Source: Euonymus europaeus (lineage: Eukaryota; Streptophyta; Magnoliopsida; Celastrales; Celastraceae). Taken from it: a DNA stretch of 64,000 nt. Below, one piece after another: positions 46,794 through 60,200 of this stretch. The DNA is taken from the NCBI GenBank assembly GCA_963580455.1, contig OY756967.1, positions 7,524,501 through 7,588,500 on the forward strand, in the 5' to 3' direction. The position numbers and the translations under genes were made by a program. Under the pieces are notes generated by a model that was given only the letters and a program-made list of their open reading frames with translations, had not been told where the DNA came from and did no database searches. Every line of letters starts with the position of its first letter. Position 1 is the stretch's first letter.

Positions 46794-49700
46794 GTAGCTA
46801 ACTAGGTGAAACGAGACCTACCAGCCACAAGTTGTGAAATCAAAAGGCAAAATGGCAGGATTGTAGAGGTCAAAAAATAGTGTGAAATCAAGCGAAAAAT
46901 CAATGAATTCAGAACTCGGAGCTTATAGATATAAAGAAAACAATTTAGGAGAAGAAATCACATGTCATAGCTAACTACGAGAAATGAGACCTACTAGGCA
47001 CAAATCCTAAAATCAAAAACAGAAATGCTAGGATTGTACGCTCAAAAAATAGTGTGATATCAAACTACAAATCAAAGAATTCGGGTCTCAGAGCCTAGAG
47101 ATATTAAGAGAACAGTTTATGAGAAGAAACCACATGTCATAGCTAACTAGGTGAAACGAGACCTTCTAGGCAAAAGTTCCCAAATAAAAAACTAAAATGT
47201 CATGATTGTAGAGCTCGAAAAATAGTCTGAAATGAAGCTATAAATCAAAAATTCAAAACTTGGAGCCTAGAGATATTAAGAAAACAGATTATGAGAAGAA
47301 ACCATATGTCATAGCTAATTAGGTCAAACGAGACCTACTAGGCACCAGTTCTGAAATAAAAAACGGAAAGGTGAGGATTGTAGAGCTTGAAAAATAGTGT
47401 GAAATCAAGCTAAAAATCAATGAATTCATAACTCGGAGCCTAGAGATATTAAAAAAAAATTATGAGAAGAAACACTATGTCATAGCTAACAAGGCGAAAC
47501 GAGTCCTACTTGGCACAAAATCTAAAATCAAAAACCGAAAGTCCAGGATTTTAGAATTCAAAAAATAGTGTGCAATCAAGCTACAAATCAACGAATTCGG
47601 AACTCGGAGCCTAGAGATATTAAGAAAACAGGTTAGTAGAGGAAACCACATGTGATAGCTAACCAGGTGAAACGAGACGTACTAGGAACAAATTCTATAA
47701 TAAAAAAAACAACCAAAATGCCCGGATTCCCGAGCTCGAAAAATATCTTGAAATCAGGGTAAAAATTAACGAATTTAAAATTCGGACCCTAGAGATATTA
47801 CGAAAACAATTTATGAGAAGAAACGACATGTCATAGCTAACTAGGTTAAATGAGACCTACTAGGCACAAATCCTAAAATCAAAAACAGAAATGCTATGAT
47901 TTTAGAGCTCATAAAATAGTGTGATATCAAACTACAAATCAACGAATTCGGATCTCAGAGCCTAGAGATATTAAGACAACAGTTTATGAGAAGAAACCAC
48001 ATGTCATAGCTAACTAGGTGAAATGAGACCCACTAGGCAAAAGTTCTAAAATCAAAAACTAAAATGCCATGATTGTAGAGCTCGAAAAATAGTCTGAAAT
48101 CAAGCTACAAATCAAAAAAAAAATCAAAACTTGGAGCCTAGAGATATTAAGAAAACAGATTATGAGAAGAAACCATATGTCATAGCTAACTAGGTGAAAT
48201 GAGACCCACTAGGCAAAAGTTCTAAAATCAAAAACTAAAATGCCATGATTGTAGAGCTCGAAAAATAGTCGGAAATCAAGCTACAAATCAAAAAAATCAA
48301 AACTTGGAGCCTAGAGATATTAAGAAAACAGATTATGAGAAGAAACCATATGTCATAGTTAACTAGGTGAAACGACACCTACTAGGCACCAGTTCTGAAA
48401 TAAAAATTAAAAAACGAAAAGGTGAGGATTGTAGAGCTTGAAAAATAGTGTGAAATCAAGCTAAAAATCAACGAATTCAGAACTCGAAGCCTAGGGATAT
48501 TAAAAAAATAGTTTATGAGAAATTTTGAAATCAAAAACCGAAACTCCAAGATTTTAGAGTTCAAAAAATAGTGTGAAATCAAGCTACAAATCAACGAATT
48601 CGGAACTCGTAGGCGAGAGATATTAAGAAAATAGGTTAGGAGAGGAAACCACATGTGATAGCTAACGCGGTGAAGCGAGATCTACTAGGAACAAATTCTA
48701 AAATAAAAAAAAATCGAAATGCCATGATTGCCGAGCCCAAAAAATATCTTGAAATCAAGGTAAAAATTAAAGAATTCAGAACTCAGAGCCTAGAGATATT
48801 GCAAAAACAGTTTATGAGAAGAAACCACATGTCACAGCTAACTAGGTGAAATGAGACCTACTAAGCAAAGGTTCTGAAATCAAAAACAAAAAACCAGAAT
48901 TATAGAGCTCTAAAAATAGTATGAAATCAAGTTAAAAATCAACAAATTCGGAACTCGGATACTAGAGCTATTAAGAAAATAGTTAATGTAAAGAAACCGC
49001 ATGTCGTAGATAACCAGGTGATACAAGACGTACGATGAACAAGTTTTGAAATCAAAAATCGAGAGGCTAGGATTGCAGAGCTCAAAAAATAGTGTGAAAT
49101 CAAAAAAAAAAATCGACGAATTCAGACCTCGGAGCCTACAGATATTAAGAAAACAGTTTATGAGAAGAAACCATATGTCATAGCTAACTAGGTGAAATGA
49201 GTCCTACGAGGCATAATTTTTAAAATCAAAAACCGAAACTCATGGATTTTAGTGCTCAAAAACTAGTATGAAATAAAGTTACAAATCAAGGCATTCAGAA
49301 TTAGAGCCTAGAGATATTAAGAAAACAGTTTATGAGAAGCAACCACATGTCATAGCTAACAAGGTGAAACGAGACCTACTAGGAACAAGTTCTGAAATCA
49401 AAAACCGAAATGCCAGGATTGCAGAGCTCGAAAAATATCTTGAAATCAAGATAAAAATCAACGAATTCAGAACTCGGGAGCTAGAGATATTATGAAAACA
49501 ATATATAAGAAGAAACCAAATGTTATAGCTAACTAGGTTAAACGAGATCTACGAGGCACAAGTTCTAAAATCAAAAAACGGAATGCCACGATTGTAGAGC
49601 TCCAAAAATAGTGTGAAATCAACCTACAAATCAATGAATTCAGAACTTTAAGCCTAGGGATATTAACAAAATAGTTTATAAGAAGAAACCATATTTCATA

Positions 49701-51075
49701 GCTAACTAGGTGAAACGAGACCTACTAAGCACAAGTTCTGAAATCAAAAACCAAAAAACCAACATTTTAGAGCTCCAAAAATGGTGTTACATCAAGTTAA
49801 AAATCAACAAATTCAGAACTTGGATCCCAGAGATATTACAAAAACAATTTATGTGAAGAAACCACATGTCATCGATAACCAGGTGAAATGATACCTACTG
49901 GGCACAAGTTTTGAAATAAAAAAACGAAAGGGTAGCATTGTAAAGCCTAAAAAATAGTGTGAAATCCAGCAAAAAATCAACGAATTCAGAACTCATAGCC
50001 TAGAGATATTAAGAAAACAGTTTATGAGTAGAAACCATATGTAATAGCTAACTAGGTGAAACGAGACCCATTAGGCACAACTTCTGAAATCAAAAACTGA
50101 AATTCTACGATTGTAGAGCTCGAAAAATATTGTGATCAAGCCAAAAATCAACAAATTCAAAACTCGGAGCCTAGAGATATTAAGAAAAACGTTTATGAGA
50201 AGAAACCACATGTCATACCTAACTAGGTGAAACGAGACCTACTAGGCACAAGTTCTGAAATCAAAAGGCAAAATGGCAGGATTGTAGAGCTCAAAAAATA
50301 GTGTGAAATCTAGCAAAAAATCAATGAATTCAGAACTCGGAGCTTATAGAATAAAGAAAACAGTTTAGGAGAAGAAATCACATGTCATAGCTAACTACGA
50401 GAAATGAGACCTACTGGGCACAAATCCTAAAATCAAAAACAAAAATGCTATGATTGTAGAGCTCAAAAAATAGTGTGATAACAAACTAGAAATCAACGAA
50501 TTCGGGTCTCAGAGCCTAGAGATGTTAAGAGAACAGTTTCTGAGAAGAAACCACATGTCATAGCTAACTAGGTGAAATGAGACCTACTAGGCAAAAGTTC
50601 TAAAATCAAAAACTAAAATGCCATGATTGTAGAGCTCGAAAAATAGTCCGAAATCAAGATACAAATCAAAAAATTCAAAACTTGGAGCCTAGAGATATTA
50701 AGAAAACAGATTATAAGAAGAAAAAATATGTCATAGCTAACTAGGTGAAACGAGACCTACTAGGCACTAGTTCTGAAATAAAAAACGGAAAGGTGAGGAT
50801 TGTAGAACTTGAAAAATAGTGTGAAATCAAACAAAAAATCAACGGATTCAGAACTCGAAGCCTAGGGATATTAAAAAAACAGTTTATGAGAAAAAACCAT
50901 ATGTCATAGATAACTAGGTGAAATGATTCCTACTAGGCTCAAATTCTGAAATCAAAAACCGAAACTCCAGGATTTTAGAGTTCAAAAAATAGTGTGAAAT
51001 CAAGCTACAAATCAACGAATTCGGAACTCGGAGCCTAGAGATATTAAGAAAATAGGTTAGGAGAGGAAACCATAT
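46794..51075. repeat. SatB higher-order repeat, segment 5
   Basis: The array continues with types 11-14, then 1 and 2 (about 47540, 47720). It jumps to type 12 (about 47890), doubles type 13 (about 48060 and 48240), and passes to type 14 and a 5'-shortened type 1 at about 48550. A complete run of types 1-14 follows from about 48550 to about 50960, again about 2.41 kb. The segment ends inside a type 1 monomer at CATAT before the copia LTR. Confidence 0.85.
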
Positions 51076-53561
51076 TGTTGGAACATAGGTCCTACATTTG
51101 TGTTTTGATGCAAAAATACATATTGGACTATTTGATTGTGCTTAACTTTGGATGAATTTGGATAAATCATGAAATGAATTATATCTACTGATTTAAGCTT
51201 CATTATATATCTTTGGAATCATGATTGATCATGTTTGATATAAATTGGATGAATCTGGACTGACTTATTTTTTGATGCTAAAATCTGTCACAATATCACA
51301 CTGCGCACACGTTGGTTGAACAGTCATAACTTATTCATATGAGCTCTGATTGACTTGATTCTTGTTCTGAAAATTATTTAAGACACTTTGGAATTTTTCA
51401 TTGTCAAATAGTGTCAGGTCAATTTTAAGTTTATCAGGTTCAATTTGTCAGTTGAAATTAATTCACTAGTGTAGTTGTGAAACTAGCCTAGTTGAGATTT
51501 GCATGATCAAACTGAATGACCAAACGACCTCAATTATAAGTGAAATTTTGTATGCACATTCTTATATAGATGAATTGATTTATCATGTGCTTACTTGAAT
51601 TTTATTGAGCTTATATCATATTGGTTAACCCAAGTGCAAGCATTGAAGCTCTTTGAGCTTACAAGCAAAATTGGAGTGTTCTATCACTCATTTCTTTGTA
51701 GGTAAAAATCATACTCTTATTTGGGACATTAATTGAGGATGTTAAATGGTCATGGAGTATTGAGGTTTCAGTGTTTAGGCACTTAGAACCCGAAATCCCC
51801 TAGGAAACCCTATTTGGGAGCAATTGAGACTATGTGAGCTACATTGAAGGATTTATTTAGGAAATAGTCTAAGACATATTTATTGAGAAACTTGACCAAA
51901 TTTGGAGTGAAGAAGACTTAAATTGGTGCAACCCATTCTTATCCAAAATAGCCTAAATTCCTCAAATTGACCTTCCATGGGTTAGACTAAGTTGAATTAA
52001 TGTTGGATGTTTTATTTGGAGTAGGGGCTCTGACATAACCCTTCTAGAAAGCCTTAGGAGCATTTGGAGGGAGTTTGAGAAGCCTTGTATTCATTTGAAA
52101 TCAAATGAAAAAGATTGGAGCCAAAACACTTGGAGGAAAATTGTCCACATCACCATGTACTATTATGTTCTTGTTTTCAAGTATTTTGGGGGGAATTTCG
52201 TGTGAGACTTGCAGGGGTTGTTTGGTTGAGTGTTGAAGCCTTTGTAAGCATGAAGAATAGTTTAACAAGAAGCACAAAAGATCCAAACAAACCTTGGAGC
52301 CAAGATTTGAAATTTGAATCAAAGGTTGACCAAAAGTCAATAACGGCTAGCCTTTCAATGGTGTTGATTGATTTCGTTTTTGAAGATGAAGGGCAGAGAT
52401 TATAAGTTGATTGAGGGCTGAGATTGAAGATTAACAAGATCCAATGGCCAAGATTAAATGCAGACAAATGAAGAGGAAAATCATGCTTCATTCCACACTT
52501 GGAAAACCCATGTGCAAAAATTACCAAGAGAGCTTTTGTTCTTGATTCTACAATTTTTGAGTGATCTTCTCTTGATCTTTTGATCATCATTTGCTGAGAT
52601 TATTGTCATCATCTTCCCTTCATCAACCTCAAGCTAAGACACACTTTCAAGCCAAAATCATAAGGTATTTCTTTGAGTGTTCTTGAGCTACTTTCCACAA
52701 AGCTTCTCCTAAACTTATTTCCATCTTTGTGAGACTTTGTGTGAACCTTTGGTTGAGTGCAAGCCACGAATTTGAGCCAAATTTATATCCTACCAGTGAG
52801 CTATACATTGAGAGATTAAATGTTCCTCATCAAAATAGCTTAGAGCTAATCTTGAGAGAACCAAAAACCAAATCACTTGTAAAAGTCCCTTTTGAGGGCA
52901 TTACCTTTGAGAGGTGTGTGAAAGTTTAAGGTTAGCTTCAAACCTTGGTGGTGTAAAAGTTTGGGGTGTGCTTGAAAACCCTAAGTTTGTGGTGAACTTG
53001 CAAAACCATTTATATCCTTTAGTGGATTTGGAAATCCTAAGCTTGAGGGCTTAGATAGTGGATGTAGTTGTGAGCACCGAACCACTATATATCCTTGTGC
53101 ACTCTATTTTTGATTTCCTTTCTTGTTTGGTGCTATTAGTGATTTGTGTGCCTTAGAAATTGATATTAGGGTGTTGCTTGCTGCCATTGCTTCTTGGGAT
53201 ATTGCTTGTGTTTGAACAACTTGTGATTAGTGGATTCTAGGTATACTTTTGATAGTTAATTTTCTGGAATAGCAATCTGTCCGTGCACTGTTCATATAGC
53301 TAGACTTTGAATTTTGATCTGAATTTTTGATATAGTATTCATTAAGGTATTGTAATATTTCATACCAAATTTCGTTGCATTTGGACTTGAATTTCTAGGT
53401 CAAATAATATCTACTTGGTTGGGTGGCAGATTTGTACTATAAACACTGTTTTGATCATTTGTACGCTTTTAGATTGTGGTTTTTGTATTTGGGGCTTATA
53501 CTTAGTTTTTGAAGACACAATTCACCCCCCCCCCCCCTCTTGTGTTAGCCTAGTGATTTCA
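51076..53561 (+). repeat. Copia 5' LTR (about 2486 bp)
   Basis: The LTR starts TGTTGGAACATAGG and is taken to end at TAGTGATTTCA just before the primer site. With no second copy in the window the right edge is uncertain by a few bases. A run of 13 C residues lies at 53525-53537. Open frames of 60-137 codons inside (for example 52177-52590 minus, 52729-52929 plus) have no recognisable domain and are judged accidental. Confidence 0.75.
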
Positions 53562-53563
53562 AT

Positions 53564-53574
53564 TGGTATCAGAG
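53564..53574 (+). promoter_or_regulatory. Copia fragment primer-binding site
   Basis: TGGTATCAGAG, complementary to the 3' end of initiator tRNA-Met, lies two bases after the proposed LTR end. Confidence 0.85.
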
Positions 53575-53617
53575 GAGGTTAGCAAAGTAATAGAATTAAC
53601 ATTCTAGCTTAGATCAA

Positions 53618-54220
53618 ATGACTTACACTAGTACTGGACCACATGATGGTGAGGGCTTGTCATCAAATAGGCCACCTTTCTTTGATGGGAAGGATTATGG
53701 TTTTTGGAAGAATAGGATGAGGATTTTCCTTAGGAGTATGGATATGACCTTATGGAGAGTTATAGAGAATGGACCTTTCATTCCTACTAAGAAAGAGGGA
53801 GATAAGGAAGTTCCTAAGGATGAGAGTGAGTATAGTGAGAGTGATGACAAGAAGGTGAGCTTAAATGAAAAAGCAATTAACTTGTTACATATTGCATTAG
53901 CTAGGGTGAGTATGATCATATTAGTGCATGCACTAGTTCTCAAGTGATTTGGAAAATGTTAGAATTAAAGCATGAAGGAACTAGTCAAGTTAAAGATTGC
54001 AAAATTAACATGTTAGTGCAAAAATATGAATTGTTCAAAATGCTTGAAGGTGAATGCATTAGTGACATGTTTAATAGGTTGACATGCATATGCAATGATT
54101 TGAATGCTCTTGGCAAACCTTACCCTATGCATGACAAGGGACAAAAAGTTTTAAAGAGCTTACATAGAAATTGGAGTGAGAAGGTTACCGCCATCGAGGA
54201 GGCCAAAGACTTGAGGAGGC
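53618..54220 (+). pseudogene. gag: Copia gag, frameshifted and truncated
   Basis: The N-terminus contains FFDGKDYGFWKNRMRIFLRS and WRVIENGPF, the hallmark of plant copia gag. The second part has CKINMLVQKYELFKMLEGE, FNRLTCICNDLNALGK and LHRNWSEKVTAIEEAKDL, typical of the UBN2-type gag region. A one-base deletion at about 53911 shifts the frame between the two parts: the first ends at 53945-53947, and the second is open from before 53944. Homology ends at about 54215, and the residues after KDL come from satellite. The zinc knuckle is absent. Confidence 0.88.
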
Positions 54221-57200
54221 CATATGTAATAGCTAACTAGGTGAAACGAGACCTATTAGGCACAACTTCTAAAATCAAAAACTTAAATTCTACGATTGTA
54301 GAGCTCGAAAAATATTGTGATCAAGCCAAAAATCAACAAATTCAAAACTCGGAGCCTAGAAATATTAAGAAAAAAGTTTATGAGAATAAACCACAAGTCA
54401 TAGCTAACTAGGTGAAACGAGACCTACTAGGCACAAGCTCTGAAATCAAAAGGCAAAATGGCAAGATTGAAGAACTAAAAATATAGTGTGAAATCAAGCG
54501 AAAAATCAATAAATTCAGAACTCGGAGCTTATAGATATAACGAAAACAGTTTAGGAGAAGAAATCACATGTCATAGCTAACTACGTGAAATGAGACCTAC
54601 TAGGCACAAATCCTAAAATAAAAAACAGGAATGCTAGGATTGTAGAGCTGAAAAAATAGTGTGATATCAAACTACAAATCAACGAATTCGGGTGTCAGAG
54701 CCTAGAGATGTTAAGAGAACAGTTTATGAGAATAAACCACATGTCATAGCCAAATAGTTGAAACGAGACCAACTAGGCAAAAGTTCTAAAATCAAAAACT
54801 AAAATGCCATGATTGTAGAGCTTAAAAAATAGTCTGAAATCAAGCTACAAATGAAAAAATTCAAAGCTTGGAGCCTAGAGTTATTAAGAAAACATATTAT
54901 GAGAAGAAACCATATGTCATAGCTAACTAGGTGGAACGAGATCTACTAGGCACCAGTTCTGAAATAAAAAACAAAAAGGTGAGGATTGTAGAGCTTGAAA
55001 AATAGTGTGAAATCCAGCTCAAAATCAACGAATTTAGAACTCGTAGCCTATAGATATTAAAAAAAAGTTTATGAGAAGCAACCATATGTCATAGCTAACA
55101 AGGTGAAACGAGACCTACTAGGAACAAATTTTGAAATCAAAAGCCGAAATGCCAGGATTGTAGAGCTCGAAAAATATCTTGAAATCAAGCTAAAAATCAA
55201 TGAATTCAGAACTCGGAGGCTAGAGATATTATGGAAGTAGTATATAAGAAGAAACCAAATATCATAGCTAACAAGGTTAAACGAGATCTACCAGGCACAA
55301 GTTCTGAAATCAAAAAAGGGAATGCGACAATTATAAAGCTCGAAAAACAGTGCGAAATCAACCTACAAATCAATGAATTCAGAACTTGAAGCCTAGAGAT
55401 ATTAACAAAACTGTGTATAAGAAGAAACCATATGTCATATCTAACTAGATGAAACGAGACCTACTAGGCCAAGTTCTGAAATCAAAAACCAAAAAACCAA
55501 GATTTTAGAGCTTGAATAATGGTGTGAAATCAAGTTAAAAATCAAAAAATTAAGAACTTGGATCCCAGAGATATTAGGAAAACAGTTTATGAGAAGAAAC
55601 CACATGTCATAGATAACCAGGTGAAATGAGACCTACTAGGCACAAGTTTTAAAATAAAAAAAATGAAAGGGTAGGATTGTAAGGCCCAAAAAATAGTGTG
55701 AAATCCAACAAAAAATTAACGAATTCAGAACTCGGAGCCTAGAGATACTAAGAAAACAGTTTATGAGTAGAAACCATATGTTATTGCTTACTAGGTGAAA
55801 CGAGACCCATTAGGCACAACTTTTGAAATCAAAAACTGAAATTCTACGATTGTAGAGCTCGAAAAATATTGTAATCAAGCCAAAAATCAACAAATTCAAA
55901 ACTCGAAACCTAGAGAATTTAAGAAAAAGTTAATGAGAAGAAACCACATGTCATAGCTAACTTGGTGAAACGAGACCTACTAGCAACAAGTTATGAAATT
56001 AAAAGGCAAAATGGCAGGATTGTAGAGCTCAAAAAATTGTGTGAAATCAAGCTAAAAATCAATGAATTCAGAACTCGGATCTTATAGATATACTGAAAAC
56101 AGTTTAGGAGAAGAAATCACATGTCATAGCTAACTACGTGAAATAAGACCTACTAGGGACAAATCCTAAAATCAAAAACAGAAATGCTAGGATTGTAGAG
56201 CTCAAAAAATAGTGTGATATCAAACTAGAAATCAACGAATTCGGGTCTCAAAGACTAGAGATATTAAGAGAACAGTTTATGAGAAGAAACCACATGTCAT
56301 AGCCAACTAGGTGAAACGAGACCCATTAGGCACAACTTCTGAAATCAAAAACTGAAATTCTACGATTATAGAGCTCGAAAAATATTGTAATCAAGCCAAA
56401 AATAAACAAATTCAAAAGTCGGAGCCTAGAGATATTAAGAAAAACGTTTATGAGAAGAAACCACATGTCATAGCTAACTAGGTGAAACGAGACCTACAAG
56501 CAACAAATTTTGAAATCAAAAAGCAAAATCGCATGATTGTGGAGCTTAAAAAATAGTGCGAAATCAAGCGAAAAATCAATGAATTCAGAACTCGGAGCTT
56601 ATACATATAAAGAATACAGTTTAGGAGAAGAAATCACATGTCATAGCTAACTACGTGAAATGAGACCTACTAGGCACAAATCCTAAAATAAAAAACAGGA
56701 ATGCTAAGATTGTAGAGCTGAAAAAATGGTGTGATATCAAACTACAAATCAACGAATTCGGGTCTCAGAGCCTAGAGATGTTAAGAGAACAGTTTCTGAG
56801 AAGAAACCACATGTCATAGCTAACTAGGTGAAACGAGACCTACTAGCAACAAATTTTGAAATCAAAAGGCAAAATGCAGGATTGTGGAGCTTAAAAAATA
56901 CTGTGAAATCAAGAGAAAAATCAATAAATTCAGAACTCGGAGCTAATAGATATAAAGAAAACAGTTTAAGAGAAGAAATCACATGTCATAGCTAACTACG
57001 TGAAATGAGACCTACTAGACACAAATCCTAAAATTAAAAATAGGAATGCTAGGATTGTAGAGCTCAAAAAATAGTGTGATATCAAACTAGAAACCAACGA
57101 ATTCGGGTCTCAGAGCCTAGATATATTAATAGAACAGTTTATGAGAAGAAACCACATGTCATAGATAACGAGGTGAAACGAGACCTACTAGGCAAAAGTT

Positions 57201-60200
57201 CTAAAATCAAAAATTAAAATGCCATGATTGTAGAGCTCAAAAAATAGTCTGAAATCAAGCTACAAATCAAAAATTCAAAACTTGGAGCCTAGAGATATTA
57301 AGAAAACAAATTATGAGAAGAAACCATATGTCATAGCTAACTTGGTGAAACGAGAACTACTAGGCACCAGTTCTAAAATAAAAAATAAAAAGGTCAGGAT
57401 TGTAGAGCTTGAAAAATAGTGTGAAATCAAGCTCAAAATCGACGAATTCAAAACTCGGAGACTAGAGATATTAAAAAAACAGTTTATGAGAAGCAACCAC
57501 ATGTCATAGCTAACAACGTGAAACGAGAACTACTAGGAACAAGTTCTGAAATCAAAAACCGAAATGCCAGGATTGCAGAGCTCGAAAAATATCTTGAAAT
57601 CAAGCTAAAAATCGACGAATTCAGAACTCGGAGGCTAGAGATATTATGGAAGTAGTATATAAGAAGAAACCAAATGTTATAGCTAACAAGGTTAAACGAT
57701 ATCTACCAGGCACAAGTTCTGAAAGCAAAAAACGGAATGCCACAATTGTAGAGCTCGAAAAATAGTGTGAAATCAACCTACAAATCAATGAATTCAGAAC
57801 TTGAAGCCTAGAGATATTAACAAAACTGTCTATAAGAAGAAAGTATATGTCATAGCTAACTAGGAGAAACGAGACCTACTAGGCACAAGTTCTGAAATCA
57901 AAAACCAAAAAACGTAGATTTTAGAGCTCGAAAAATGGTGTGAAATCAAGTTAAAAATCAACAAATTCAGAACTTGGATCCCAGAGATATTAGGAAAACT
58001 GTTTATGTGGAGAAATCACATGTCATAGATAACCAGTTGAAATGAGACCTACTAGGCAAAAGTTTTGAAATAAAAAAAACCAAAGGGTAGGATTGTAAAG
58101 CCCAAAAAATAGTGTTAAATCCAGCAAAAAATATCAACGAATTCAGAACTCGGAGCCTAGAGATATTAAGAAAACAATTTATGAGTAGAAACCATATGTA
58201 ATAGCTAACTAGGTGAAACGAGACCTATTAGGCACAACTTTTGAAATCAAAAACTGAAATTCTACGATTGTAGAGCTAGAAAAATATTGTGATCAAGCCA
58301 AAACTCAACAAATTCAAAACTCGGAGCCTAGAAATATTAAGAAAAAAGTTTATGAGAATAAATCACATGTCATAACTAACTAGGTGAAATGAGACCTACT
58401 AGGCACAAATCAAAAGGCAAAATGGTAGGATTGAAGAACTAAAAAAAATAGTGTGAAATCAAGCAAAAAATCAAAAAATTCAGAACTCGGAGCTTATAGA
58501 TATAAAAAAAACAGTTTAGGAGAAGAAATCACATGTCATAGCTAACTACGTGAAATGAGACCTACTAGGCACAAATCCTAAAATAAAAAACAGGAATGCT
58601 AGGATTGTAGAGCTCAAAAAATAGTGTGATATCAAACTACAAATCAACGAATTCGGGTCTCAGAGCCTAGAGATCTTAAGAGAATAGTTTATGAGAATAA
58701 ACCACATGTGATAGCTAACTAGTTGAAACGAGACCTACTAGGCAAAAGTTCTAAAATCAAAAACTAAAATGCCATGATTGTAGAGCTTAAAAAATAGTCT
58801 GAAATCAAGCTACAAATCAAAAAATTCAAAGCTTGGAGCCCAGAGTTATTAAGAAAACAGATTATGAGAAGAAACCATATGTAATAGCTAACTAGGTGGA
58901 ACGAGATCTACTAGGCACCAGTTCTGAAATAAAAAACAAAAAGGTGAGGATTGTAGAGCTTGAAAAATAGTGTGAAATCAAGCTCAAAATCAACGAATTT
59001 AGAACTCGTAGCCTAGAGATATTAAAAAAATAGTTTATGAGAAGCAACCATATGTCATAGCTAACAAGGAGAAACGAGACCTACTAGGAACAAATTCTGA
59101 AATCAAAAGCCGAAATGCCAGGATTGTAGAGCTCGGAAAATATCTTGAAATCAAGCTAAAAATCAATGAATTCAGAACTCGGAGGCTAGAGATATTATGG
59201 AAGTAGTATATAAGAAGAAACCAAATATCATAGCTAACAAGGTTAAACGAGATCTACCAAGCACAAGTTCTGAAATCAAAAAACGGAATGCCACAATTGT
59301 AGAGCTCAAAAAATATCTTCAAAATCGAGCTAAAAATTAATGAATTCAGAACTCGGAGGCTAGAGATATTATGGAAGTAGTATATAAGAAGAAACCAAAT
59401 GTTATAGCTAACAAGGTTAAACGAGATCTACCGGGCACAAGCTCTGAAATCAAAAAACGGAATGCCACAATTGTAGAGCTCGAAAAATAGTGTGAAATCA
59501 ACCAACAAATCAATGAATTCAGAACTCGAAGCCTGGAGATATTAACAAAACAGTGTATAAAAAGAAACCATATGTCATAGCTAACTAGGTGAAACGAGAC
59601 CTACTAGGCACAAGTTCTGAAATCAAAAACCAAAAAACCAAGATTTTAGAGCTCGAAAAATAGTGTGAAATCAAGTTAAAAATCAACAAATTCATAACTT
59701 GGATCCCAGAGATATTAGGAAATCAGTTTATGTGAAGAAACCACATGTCATAGACAACCAGGTTAAATGAGACATACTAGGCACAAGTTTTGAAATAAAA
59801 AAAACCAAAGTGTAGGATTGTAAAGCCCAAAAAATAGTGTGAAATCCAGCAACAAATCAACGAATTCAGAACTCGGAGCCTAAAGATATTAAGAAAACCG
59901 TTTATGAGTAGAAACCATATGTAATACCTAACTAGGTGAAACGAGACCCATTAGGCACAACTTCAGAAATCAAAAACTGAAATTCAACGATTGTAGAGCT
60001 CGAAAAATATTGTAATCAAGCCAGAAATCAACAAATTCAAAACTCGGAACGTAGAGATATTAAGAAAAAAGTTTATGAGAAGAAACCACATTTCATAGCT
60101 AACTAGGTGAAACGAGACCTACTGGCCACAAGTTCTAAAATCAAAAGGCAAAATGGCAGGATTGTAGAGCTCAAAAAATAGTGTGAAATCAAGCAAAAAA

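Larger units (their letters stand above)
51076..54220 (+). mobile_element. Ty1/copia fragment (SIRE/Maximus-like): 5' LTR, primer site, partial gag
   Basis: The left end TGTTGGAACATAGG is a clean LTR start. About 2.5 kb of LTR is followed by a primer-binding site and a gag that is cut off after about 600 bp. The rest of gag, all of pol and the 3' LTR are missing. CATAT occurs on both sides (51071-51075 and 54221-54225). The right end is not an LTR end, and the satellite types on the two sides are not neighbours in the higher-order repeat. The long LTR and its start suggest the SIRE/Maximus lineage. Confidence 0.85.

Noticed and set aside
52101..52929. Open frames of 64-137 codons on both strands in the copia LTR
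   Set aside because: They lie inside a non-coding LTR, overlap each other on opposite strands and carry no recognised motif.
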